Source of the DNA: Deltaproteobacteria bacterium | Lineage (GTDB): Bacteria; Desulfobacterota; Desulfobacteria; Desulfobacterales; BuS5 | Direction of reading: 5' to 3' | DNA length: 12,458 nucleotides | Assembly (NCBI GenBank): GCA_021157555.1 | Contig: JAGGWL010000017.1 | Location: forward strand, 1-12,458 | Part shown: piece after piece, positions 5,422 to 12,458 of the stretch | Numbering within the stretch: the stretch's first letter is position 1 | Layout of the letters: every line of letters starts with the position of its first letter | Translations under genes and position numbers: made by a program | Notes under the pieces: generated by a model | Told to the model about the DNA's origin: nothing | What the model saw: only the letters and a program-made list of their open reading frames with translations | Database searches by the model: none

Positions 5422-7128
5422 ATGAGCCAGATTGAAGAAATAAAAGCAGATGATGCAAGAACAGAAGAAGAGGACTGGGAGGAATATCTCAAGGGATATT
5501 ATGAAAAACCGAATAGCTTCAAGACCTGGTCGGGTCTTGACACCAATGAAATATATACTCCTGGAGATTTGGACCGGGAAAAACATTATAAGGAAAAAGT
5601 AAACGATGCCGGCCAGTACCCTTATACAAGAGGTATTCATGCCAATATGTTTCGGGGTCGTTTATGGACAAAAAGAGAGGTTGTAGGAATCGGTTCGCCA
5701 GCTGATACACATGCCAGGTTGAAATATCTTGCGGAACAGGGCGGCACAGGACTGAACACAATTGCAGATGTTACCTATGAAATGGGACTGGATGCAGATC
5801 ATCCCTGGGCGCTTAATGAAGTTGGATTAACAGGCGTTAACATAACTAATATTAAAGATATGGAAACTCTGACCAAAGACATACCGTTGGATAAGGTAAG
5901 CTGGTCTCTTATTACGGCAGCTCCGTCTGCCACAGCAACCATGGCTCAGTATATTGCCGTTGCCCAGGGCGCCGGATATGATATAGCCAAACTTCGCGGC
6001 TCTGTGCAAAATGATCCGATTCACTTTGGATACTGCGGCTTTAAACCTGCATCTCCACTTGATCTGGCTCTTAAGCTTGGCTGTGATGTTATGGAATACT
6101 GTACCCTTAATATGCCTAAATGGTATTATACTACTGTTAATATGTACGATTTAAGAGAACAGGGTATTACTGCGATTCAGGAAGTAGCTTATGGTTTTGG
6201 CATAGCCATGTGCTATGTTGATGAGCTGGTCAGGCGCGGTCTTCATGTTGATCAGTTCGGTCCCAGGTTCTCTTTCTATGTGGCATGCCATATTGATATT
6301 TTTGAAGAAATTGCCAAAATTCGTGCCGCTCGCAGAATGTGGGCCAAATTTATGAAAGAAAAATACGGAGCAACAAAAGCGAACGCCATGCATTTCCGTT
6401 TTGCAGTGCATACTTCAGGCTGTTCACTGGTTCCGCAGCAGCCTCTGAATAATTTGATCCGGGTCGGTTATCAGGCTCTTTCCGCAGTTTTGGGCGGAGT
6501 ACAATCTTTGCACTGCTGCTCTTATGATGAACCTATTTGTTTGCCTACAGAAAGTTCACACTTGCAAGCTTTAAGAACACAGCAGATTTTGGCTTATGAA
6601 ACCGGTGTAACCAATGTTGCGGATCCACTTGGAGGTTCATATTTTGTTGAGTCACTGACAGACAAGATTGAAGAGAAAATTGAGGAAGCCATGGCGGAAA
6701 TTGATTCTGTAGGCGGAATGTATGAAGCAATAAGGACTGAATGGCTTGACCGCAAACTTGAAGATGAGGCTCTGTTAAGGCAAAAAGAGATTGAAAATGG
6801 CGAAAAGCTGATTGTGGGAGTAAATATATTCAAATCTCCAATGGAAGAAAAGACGCCTCTTGGTGTTCAAAGAGTCGCGGCAGAATCCGGGCAACAGCAA
6901 ATCAATGATGTTAAAGAACAGAAGCGTCTAAGAAATTGGGATAAACTTATGGTCACTATGCGTAAGCTGAGAGATGATGCTGTGGCTGGTAAAAATACGC
7001 TGCCGGCTATGATTGAAGCCACCAAAGCAAATGCAACAACAGGCGAGATGATCGGTACTGTGCGTGAGGTTCATGGCTATCATTATGATCCCATGGAAGT
7101 TATAGATTCACCATTTGATTTTAGTTAA
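5422..7128 (+). CDS. Divergent B12-dependent acyl-CoA mutase, large subunit
   Basis: The substrate-binding TIM-barrel subunit of a radical, adenosylcobalamin-dependent acyl-CoA mutase, which moves a carbon group between adjacent carbons of a CoA thioester. At 568 aa it matches the large subunits of split enzymes such as isobutyryl-CoA mutase (about 566). Family motifs include PYTRGIHANMFRGRLWT (67-83), SVQND (194-198, Q196 aligning with Gln197 of Propionibacterium methylmalonyl-CoA mutase), NMPKW (230-234) and NVADPLGGSYFVE (398-410). Key active-site positions differ: Tyr89 is V87, Arg207 is G206, and the near-invariant His244 is D243; the usual SLHTN reads SLHCC (362-366). I aligned these from memory, without gaps between Q196 and D243. 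The substrate is therefore unknown. It leads a cluster with its cobalamin subunit and GTPase, and has a strong ribosome-binding site 8 nt before the ATG. Confidence 0.88.
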   Translation: MSQIEEIKADDARTEEEDWEEYLKGYYEKPNSFKTWSGLDTNEIYTPGDLDREKHYKEKVNDAGQYPYTRGIHANMFRGRLWTKREVVGIGSPADTHARLKYLAEQGGTGLNTIADVTYEMGLDADHPWALNEVGLTGVNITNIKDMETLTKDIPLDKVSWSLITAAPSATATMAQYIAVAQGAGYDIAKLRGSVQNDPIHFGYCGFKPASPLDLALKLGCDVMEYCTLNMPKWYYTTVNMYDLREQGITAIQEVAYGFGIAMCYVDELVRRGLHVDQFGPRFSFYVACHIDIFEEIAKIRAARRMWAKFMKEKYGATKANAMHFRFAVHTSGCSLVPQQPLNNLIRVGYQALSAVLGGVQSLHCCSYDEPICLPTESSHLQALRTQQILAYETGVTNVADPLGGSYFVESLTDKIEEKIEEAMAEIDSVGGMYEAIRTEWLDRKLEDEALLRQKEIENGEKLIVGVNIFKSPMEEKTPLGVQRVAAESGQQQINDVKEQKRLRNWDKLMVTMRKLRDDAVAGKNTLPAMIEATKANATTGEMIGTVREVHGYHYDPMEVIDSPFDFS

Positions 7129-7187
7129 ATAATTTAAAACAATCAAAATCTGTTGACTGGTGCGCATTGTTGAAAACTGTATTAAAA

Positions 7188-7204
7188 AGCCTCTGGCTCT
7201 TTTG
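7188..7204 (+). terminator. Weak hairpin between mutase subunit genes, possible attenuator
   Basis: AGCC at 7188-7191 pairs with GGCT at 7195-7198 around a TCT loop, extended by flanking A-runs opposite CTTTTG. The stem is short, so at most it is a partial terminator or processing site. It lies in the 136-nt gap between the large- and small-subunit genes. The gap otherwise holds TTGACT at 7153-7158 with TGTATT 19 nt on, a poor internal promoter candidate, and the ribosome-binding site AAGGAG at 7249-7254. Confidence 0.25.
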
Positions 7205-7264
7205 TTTTCAGTAAATAAACATCCGTTGATCCTGTGGCATAATCGAATAAGGAGTTGATTTAAC

Positions 7265-7666
7265 ATGGAAAATGATAAAAAAATTAAAGTAGTCATAACC
7301 AAGGTTGGTCTTGACGGGCATGACAGAGGAGCCAAAATTGTAGTATCGCTTTTAAAAGAAGCAGGCATGGAGGTTGTGTACCTTGGCATGTTTAACCAGG
7401 TTGAAGATATAGTCCAGGCTGTTGTTGATGAGGATGCCGATGTTTTGGGGCTGAGTTATCTTTCTGGTGAACAGCTTATCTTTACACCTAAAATAGTTGA
7501 AGAAATGAAAAAAAATGAGTTGGATGATGTTCTTTTGATAGTGGGTGGAACCATTCCTGTTGAAGACATTCCTTTACTGGAAGAAATGGGTGTTGAGCGG
7601 GTTTTTAGGGCTGGTTCTCTTTCCAGTGAATTCGTTGAATATATAGAAAAGAATATAAAAAAATGA
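7265..7666 (+). CDS. Cobalamin-binding small subunit of acyl-CoA mutase
   Basis: The 133-aa Rossmann-like B12-binding partner of the upstream mutase subunit. It binds adenosylcobalamin base-off with a histidine as lower ligand. The signature is intact: K13, then DGHDRG at residues 17-22 with H19 as the expected cobalt ligand, SYLSG at 64-68 (the S-x-L motif), and GGTIP at 94-98. The length is that of the separate small subunits of isobutyryl- and 2-hydroxyisobutyryl-CoA mutases (about 136). The C-terminal FRAGSL (114-119) shows Gly where, by my alignment, 2-hydroxyisobutyryl-CoA mutase has its substrate-selecting Asp117, so that specificity is not supported. AAGGAG lies 10 nt before the ATG. 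Its stop overlaps the start of the GTPase gene, so the two are probably translationally coupled. Confidence 0.93.
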   Translation: MENDKKIKVVITKVGLDGHDRGAKIVVSLLKEAGMEVVYLGMFNQVEDIVQAVVDEDADVLGLSYLSGEQLIFTPKIVEEMKKNELDDVLLIVGGTIPVEDIPLLEEMGVERVFRAGSLSSEFVEYIEKNIKK

Positions 7667-8652
7667 TGGAAAATAATATTGATGAAATGGTCCGAAAACT
7701 TTTGGACGGAGACCGTCGTATGCTTGCGCGTACAATTACCTTGGTTGAGAATGGAAGAAAAGGCCATCGTAATGTGATGAGGCAGGTCTATCCACATACC
7801 GGGAAGGCAATGATTGTTGGCATTACCGGAGCCGGCGGCGCTGGCAAGAGTACATTAACAGATATTTTAATTGCAAAATTTCGTAAAATGGGAAAAACAG
7901 TTGGCGTTGTTCTGGTCGACCCAAGCAGCCCTTTTACCGGTGGTGCGATGCTTGGTGATCGTATCCGCATGAAAAAACATGCACAGGACAAGGGAGTTTA
8001 TATCCGCAGCATAGCGTCACGAGGAACTATGGGCGGGCTTTCACGCGCAACGTATGATATTATACGGATAATCGAAGCTTTTGGAGTGGATATTATAATA
8101 GTGGAAACACTTGGTACTGGTCAGGATGAGATAGATATTGTACATTTTGCCCATACCTGCCTGGTGGTTTTCACACCAGGAATGGGAGATGATATTCAGG
8201 CCATGAAAGCCGGCATTTTAGAGATTGCTGATCTTATAATTATGAACAAAGCGGATCTTGAAGGCGCTGAAACATTTATAAGGCATTTAAAGGGTGCCGT
8301 TACTGCGGCTGATATTCCTGAGGGAGCCTGGGTTCCCAAGGTGCTGCCGAGTATATGCGTTTCTGATAAACCGGCTAATATTAAAGGTCAGGATGAAATC
8401 ATAGAAGCTATTTACGAACATTTTGCTTTTTTACATAAATCCAAGTCCCTTGATGCAATCAAGTTTCAGAGGCTGGAGCTTGAACTCGGCTTAATCCTCA
8501 ACTCTGAACTCCAAAATCTTATTTTTAAAGGTCTGAAAGGAACCGGCCTTAAGAAAAAGTATATTAACGCTATTTTGGGGGGAGAGAATGATCCTTATTC
8601 AGTGGTAAGGGAAATTTTAGATACTTATGTGCTGCATAGAAAAGATGCTTGA
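7663..8652 (+). CDS. MeaB/ArgK-type GTPase, mutase chaperone
   Basis: A 329-aa G3E-family GTPase that should gate cofactor loading and reactivate the adjacent mutase, as MeaB does for methylmalonyl-CoA mutase. Visible motifs are the P-loop GITGAGGAGKST (53-64), DPSSPFTGG..LGDRIRM (86-103) for Mg2+ and switch function, VETLGTGQ (148-155) as switch II, and NKAD (195-198) for guanine recognition. The C-terminal helices after about residue 255 fit the MeaB dimerisation arm. The P-loop with AGGAGKS resembles that of the fused mutase IcmF more than the usual PGAGKS or PGVGKS of MeaB. The start overlaps the small-subunit stop as ATGA at 7663-7666; a second in-frame ATG follows directly. Close pairing with the mutase genes points to a dedicated rather than a general chaperone. 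Confidence 0.92.
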   Translation: MMENNIDEMVRKLLDGDRRMLARTITLVENGRKGHRNVMRQVYPHTGKAMIVGITGAGGAGKSTLTDILIAKFRKMGKTVGVVLVDPSSPFTGGAMLGDRIRMKKHAQDKGVYIRSIASRGTMGGLSRATYDIIRIIEAFGVDIIIVETLGTGQDEIDIVHFAHTCLVVFTPGMGDDIQAMKAGILEIADLIIMNKADLEGAETFIRHLKGAVTAADIPEGAWVPKVLPSICVSDKPANIKGQDEIIEAIYEHFAFLHKSKSLDAIKFQRLELELGLILNSELQNLIFKGLKGTGLKKKYINAILGGENDPYSVVREILDTYVLHRKDA

Positions 8653-8711
8653 CTATAACCAGCATGCCTTGTCTCTACAACTTTAGGCACTTTCATATAA
8701 AAATTGTGTAT

Positions 8712-8732
8712 GGGCGAACCTTGTGTTCGCCC
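8712..8732. terminator. Hairpin after the mutase cluster, terminator or REP-like
   Basis: GGGCGAAC at 8712-8719 pairs perfectly with GTTCGCCC at 8725-8732 around a CTTGT loop, 59 nt after the GTPase stop codon. A short pyrimidine run, TTCTC, follows, so termination is likely but the U-tract is poor. The same GGGCGAAC/GTTCGCCC core is, to my recollection, common as an intergenic repeat in many bacteria, so it may be a REP-like unit serving as a terminator. Confidence 0.55.
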
Positions 8733-8971
8733 TTCTCATATAAATTCATCATTTTTATATAAAAGGGTGGAAATACTCTCCAAACTCGTTTTTCTTCCAC
8801 CACCTTTTCTTCTAATCCTATCTTTTTCAATCCCGTTCCTAATATAAAAAAACTTGTTAAAAATATAGCGTAAAGATATTTTAAAGAAATTTATAATAAA
8901 TTGATTAACCAGACTTGCGAGCACGAGCGTTTTCTTGAGGTATTTTAGCACCATACAACAGGGAGATAATT
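8733..8971. other. AT-rich intergenic region before the large membrane-protein gene
   Basis: About 240 nt with no convincing gene. A minus-strand frame at 8736-8954 reads a Lys/Ile/Phe-rich peptide typical of translated AT-rich DNA and lacks a ribosome-binding site. The promoter of the downstream gene should be here, but I see no pair of hexamers I would defend. AGGGAG at 8960-8965, 6 nt before the ATG at 8972, is a good ribosome-binding site. Confidence 0.45.
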
Positions 8972-11900
8972 ATGAACATTAAAAAAATTATTTATTTCAT
9001 GCTGTTTCTTACAGGTATCCTTTTATGTTCGACTTTCTCTACCGCTTCTTCAGGAGATATCGCGATGCCGTCCGATCTGTCTAAATGGAAAGACTGGGTG
9101 TTGCACAATGAAGAAGAACAGCTTTGTCCAACTCATTATAATAATGGTCAAATTCGTGTTTGTTGCTGGCCGTCTGATTTGGAATTATATATAAAACAGA
9201 ATGGAGGCAGATTTAAACAGCACTGGCAAATTTTTGACGGTGACTGGATTCCTGTTCCGGGCGGCAACAAGCTGTGGCCAAAAGAGGTCAGATTAAACGG
9301 GAAAAAAATACCGGTTATCAGCCGCAATAAAATACCGTATATTCATTTAAAAAAAGGTAATCATGAGATAAGCGGAAAGTTCCAATGGCTCAATACCCCC
9401 GAAATGATAAGGATACCTCCTGCAGCAAGTATTTTAAAGCTCTTTATCCATGGTAAAAAAATTGATTTTCCCATTTTGGATAAAAATGGACGGTTATGGC
9501 TGCAAAAACAGGCCGCTTCCCAAAATCAGGTGGATAGACTGGATGTGAAAATCTACCGGTTAGTAGAAGATACCATTCCGATGAAGGTTAATAACCTTCT
9601 TAAAATTAATATATCAGGCAAAGCTCGTGAAATAAGACTGGATGGGATTCTTTTAAAGGACGCAGTGCCGATGAATCTTAAAAGTCCGATTCCGGCCAGA
9701 ATCAGCGGCAATGGGGAACTGTTGATTCAGGCTCTGCCAGGCCAATGGAGAATTTTTATCACAACCTGTTTTAAGAAAAATATAACAACAATCGGACCGG
9801 TTCAAGGAAAATTTGGACAGGAGATCTGGTCATTTCAAGCAAAAAACAGCCTTCGGATGGTCAATATAGAATCCGTTCCTGGAGTGGAACCTGGCAGGAC
9901 TGATATTCCTCAAACCTGGAAAAAATTTCCAGCTTATCTTGTGGAGCCGGGAGCAAACATTATTTTTAACACTCTCCGCCGTGGAGATCCGGAACCTGCT
10001 CCTGATCGACTGAATATTCATCGAACCTGGTGGCTCGATTTCGATGGCCAGGGCTTTACAATAAAAGACAATATAACGGGCACCATGAGCAATAACTGGT
10101 ACATAGCCATGAATCCCCCATCCATTCCCGGCCGAATAACCATAGATGGCAAAGACCAATTGATTACGGCTTGCGGTCAAAACAACAACCCTGGCGTGGA
10201 GGTACGCCGCGGGCAGATTAACCTTACGGCTGTTTCAAGACTTGATGCGACCGGCGGCAGCATACCGGCAGTCGGATGGGACCATAATTTTAAAGCAGCA
10301 AAGGGAACTCTTAATCTTCCGCCAGGCTGGAAACTGCTCCATGCAACAGGCATGGATATTTTACCCGGAACATGGCTTCAAAAATGGACATTATTCGACC
10401 TTTTTTTGGTGCTGATTATCTCAATTGCCATTTATAAGATGAGAAATCCTCTATGGGGGGTGATTGCCCTGATTACAATGGCGCTGATATATCATGAAAC
10501 AGGAGCTCCGCATATGGTCTGGCTCAGTTTGCTTGCTTCTTCGGCCATTGTTAACCTGCTGCCAAAAGGCTGGTTTAAAAAAATGGCCACATTATGGTAT
10601 GTTTTCTCAATTATTTCTTTGCTGCTTATATCAATACCTTTTATGGTTCAACAGATCAGGTGCGGATTCTATCCCCAGCTTGAAAAAGTTCGTTTTGGCT
10701 ATAGCAGGCAAGTTGATAGTCAGTTGGAAACCGCTTCAATAGCACCTGAAACAGACGGAAAATGGCTCCAAAAATCTAAAGTTCGATCCCAGAGGAAAGG
10801 ATATTCATTATTATCATCGCGGGCTGAGACAGATGGAGTGCAGTCTGTTTTTAAAAAATCATTACTTACACATGATCCTGATGCGCTTATCCAGACAGGG
10901 CCAGGTTTGCCGGCCTGGAAATGGCGTTCAATCGGCATCAGATGGAACGGGCCTGTGGAAAAAAATCAGTCTATCAGGCTGTGGCTTCTTTCTCCAGCAA
11001 TAAATCTGGTACTGGCAATCTTGAGGGTTCTCCTTCTTGCATTATTAATGCTGGGCGTGATCAATATTCGTTTCTTGCGTAAATCATTGAAAAATAAATA
11101 TTTTAACAGCACCATCATAGCTGCCGGCTTTATATTATTTTCAGTCATCGCCCATGCAGGAACCAGTAATACCTCTTACCCCTCTCCTGAACTTCTGGAA
11201 GAATTAAAAATCAGGCTGCTTGAGCAGCCTGACTGCCTGCCGTATTGTGCTGATTGCACGCTAATGGAACTGAAAATTACACCTGAAAAGCTTGATCTTG
11301 TTTTAAATATTCAGGCCGCATGTAAAACAGCAATACCTCTTCCTGTAACCCTGCAATCATGGCACCCTGAAAAGATTCTTATTGATCAAAAACCGGCTCC
11401 TGCACTTGCTAGGGACAAAGACGGACTTTTATGGATACTGGTTCCACAAGGGGTTCATAAAATAACATTAAATGGCAAGCCTGGCCCAGGGAACAGAATC
11501 CGGCTCCCCTTGCCATTGCCTCCCCATCAGGTTACAGTAAAAAATCAAGGATGGGATATCCAGGGAATCGACAAAAATGGAAAGGTTGAATCAGGCATTC
11601 AGTTAACCAGGTTAAAAAAGAACGGTCATACAATATCCGCCACCGGCGAAAGCATTATTCAGCCCTTTCTCCATCTAAAAAGGGTTTTACGTCTTGGGCT
11701 TACATGGCAGGTTAACACAACCATACAACGTCTGACTCCGGTCGGTGTCCCGATAATCGTTGCAGTACCATTAATAGATGGCGAATCAGTCACCACAAAT
11801 GGAATATCGGTTAAAAATAAAACCGCCCTGATAAACATGGGATCAAATACTAAAACTGTTCAATGGAGTTCTACCCTGGCCATAGCGCCTGAAATAACTT

Positions 11901-12458
11901 TAACAGCACCGGAATCTGTTTCCTGGACAGAGTCATGGATTTTAGATGCAAGTCCAATCTGGCACTGTGAGCTTTCAGGAATTCCTGTTATTCATCACCA
12001 GAATGTATCAGGAACATGGGGACCGGAGTGGCAGCCATGGCCTGGAGAAGAAATAACGATTAAAATATCACGCCCGGAGGCCATACCAGGAAGGATGGTT
12101 ACCATTGATAAGGCAGTTCTTGATCTAACCCCGGGACGCCGGTTTGAGAAGGCCGAGCTTCTCCTTCAAATAAGAACAAGCAAAGGCGGCCAGCACAAAA
12201 TAACCCTTCCTGAAGAAGCATCCTTGCAGCTCGTAAAGATCAATAATAAAAGTCAGCCGGCAAGACAGGTTGGGCAGCAAGTTACCGTTCCTCTGAAACC
12301 TGGTCTCCAAAAAATTTATTATGAATGGCATCAGTCTGCCAAATCATTAATATTGCTTAAAAGTCCTATTGTAAAAACAGGTGACCAGGCGGTCAATGCC
12401 GAAATAAGGTTCAAAATGCCGCACAACCGATGGATATTATGGACTCATGGGCCAATGC
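8972..12458 (+). CDS. Very large uncharacterised secreted/membrane protein, 3' partial
   Basis: An open frame of at least 1162 codons with no stop before the window edge. Residues 1-26 look like a signal peptide (MNIKK, a hydrophobic core, then STASS). A beta-rich, Trp-rich periplasmic region follows to about residue 470, beginning WKDWVLHNEEEQLCP and including RVCCWP. About four membrane helices lie between 473 and 562, then a polar loop, two more helices near 672-700 and 712-730, and a second beta-rich region from 735 onward. That region starts with a CLPYCADC cluster (C755, C759, C762). I recall a widespread proteobacterial family of this layout with the W(V)LH..CP and CLPxCA signatures and no known function; the recollection is unverified. 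The start is set by AGGGAG 6 nt upstream. A preceding hairpin and 320-nt gap make co-transcription with the mutase cluster unlikely. Confidence 0.85.
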   Translation, partial: MNIKKIIYFMLFLTGILLCSTFSTASSGDIAMPSDLSKWKDWVLHNEEEQLCPTHYNNGQIRVCCWPSDLELYIKQNGGRFKQHWQIFDGDWIPVPGGNKLWPKEVRLNGKKIPVISRNKIPYIHLKKGNHEISGKFQWLNTPEMIRIPPAASILKLFIHGKKIDFPILDKNGRLWLQKQAASQNQVDRLDVKIYRLVEDTIPMKVNNLLKINISGKAREIRLDGILLKDAVPMNLKSPIPARISGNGELLIQALPGQWRIFITTCFKKNITTIGPVQGKFGQEIWSFQAKNSLRMVNIESVPGVEPGRTDIPQTWKKFPAYLVEPGANIIFNTLRRGDPEPAPDRLNIHRTWWLDFDGQGFTIKDNITGTMSNNWYIAMNPPSIPGRITIDGKDQLITACGQNNNPGVEVRRGQINLTAVSRLDATGGSIPAVGWDHNFKAAKGTLNLPPGWKLLHATGMDILPGTWLQKWTLFDLFLVLIISIAIYKMRNPLWGVIALITMALIYHETGAPHMVWLSLLASSAIVNLLPKGWFKKMATLWYVFSIISLLLISIPFMVQQIRCGFYPQLEKVRFGYSRQVDSQLETASIAPETDGKWLQKSKVRSQRKGYSLLSSRAETDGVQSVFKKSLLTHDPDALIQTGPGLPAWKWRSIGIRWNGPVEKNQSIRLWLLSPAINLVLAILRVLLLALLMLGVINIRFLRKSLKNKYFNSTIIAAGFILFSVIAHAGTSNTSYPSPELLEELKIRLLEQPDCLPYCADCTLMELKITPEKLDLVLNIQAACKTAIPLPVTLQSWHPEKILIDQKPAPALARDKDGLLWILVPQGVHKITLNGKPGPGNRIRLPLPLPPHQVTVKNQGWDIQGIDKNGKVESGIQLTRLKKNGHTISATGESIIQPFLHLKRVLRLGLTWQVNTTIQRLTPVGVPIIVAVPLIDGESVTTNGISVKNKTALINMGSNTKTVQWSSTLAIAPEITLTAPESVSWTESWILDASPIWHCELSGIPVIHHQNVSGTWGPEWQPWPGEEITIKISRPEAIPGRMVTIDKAVLDLTPGRRFEKAELLLQIRTSKGGQHKITLPEEASLQLVKINNKSQPARQVGQQVTVPLKPGLQKIYYEWHQSAKSLILLKSPIVKTGDQAVNAEIRFKMPHNRWILWTHGPM

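Noticed and set aside
5422..7666. Assignment as methylmalonyl-CoA, isobutyryl-CoA or 2-hydroxyisobutyryl-CoA mutase
   Set aside because: The split layout fits isobutyryl- and 2-hydroxyisobutyryl-CoA mutases, but V87, G206 and D243 match none of these enzymes, and the small subunit lacks the Asp tied to 2-hydroxyisobutyryl-CoA. No gene symbol was given.
8736..8954. Minus-strand 72-codon frame in the gap before the large gene
   Set aside because: Its composition is what AT-rich non-coding DNA gives in translation, it has no ribosome-binding site, and it begins within the promoter area of the plus-strand gene.

Overview
The window looks like a low-to-moderate GC genome of an anaerobic bacterium, most plausibly a sulfate reducer or relative in the Desulfobacterota. 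This is an inference from a split B12-dependent acyl-CoA mutase with its own MeaB-like GTPase, the TetR/RND gene style, and frequent small palindromic inserts. No rRNA, tRNA, CRISPR array or transposase gene is visible.

Left part (1-5075), all genes on the minus strand. Read in the direction of transcription: a TetR-family regulator (TTG start with a strong Shine-Dalgarno sequence), an RND-type inner-membrane efflux permease, a five-helix DMT/EamA-like transporter, and a small uncharacterised gene with a GTG start. Four non-coding palindromic structures lie between or at the ends of these genes: an inverted-repeat unit at 1-121, a 19-bp stem-loop at 349-418, a nested multi-hairpin element at 889-1089 that supplies a foreign C-terminus to the RND gene, and a MITE-like unit at 4146-4325 with perfect 23-bp terminal repeats that abuts the tetR stop codon. 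Without the MITE, tetR and the RND gene would be about 25 nt apart, so they were probably one operon.

Centre (5076-8732). Divergent from tetR, a three-gene plus-strand cluster encodes the large subunit of a split adenosylcobalamin-dependent acyl-CoA mutase, its cobalamin-binding small subunit, and a MeaB/ArgK-type GTPase that overlaps the small-subunit gene by 4 nt (ATGA). The intergenic region has a palindrome next to a TTGACT -35-like hexamer, a plausible TetR operator. The mutase is the most unusual item: ungapped alignment from memory to methylmalonyl-CoA mutase puts Val, Gly and Asp at the positions of the active-site residues Tyr89, Arg207 and His244. It should therefore act on something other than methylmalonyl-CoA, isobutyryl-CoA or 2-hydroxyisobutyryl-CoA, or use altered chemistry.

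Right part (8733-12458). After a hairpin and about 240 nt of AT-rich sequence, a very large plus-strand gene starts at 8972 and is still open at the window edge (at least 1162 codons). It encodes a secreted/membrane protein with a signal peptide, two large periplasmic beta-rich regions and about six membrane helices; its function is unknown.

Taken together, the TetR regulator (whose C-terminal domain resembles acyl-CoA-responsive members), the mutase cluster and the efflux permease suggest a regulated module for isomerising an unusual acyl-CoA, with export or tolerance of a related hydrophobic compound. That link is inferred from gene arrangement only.
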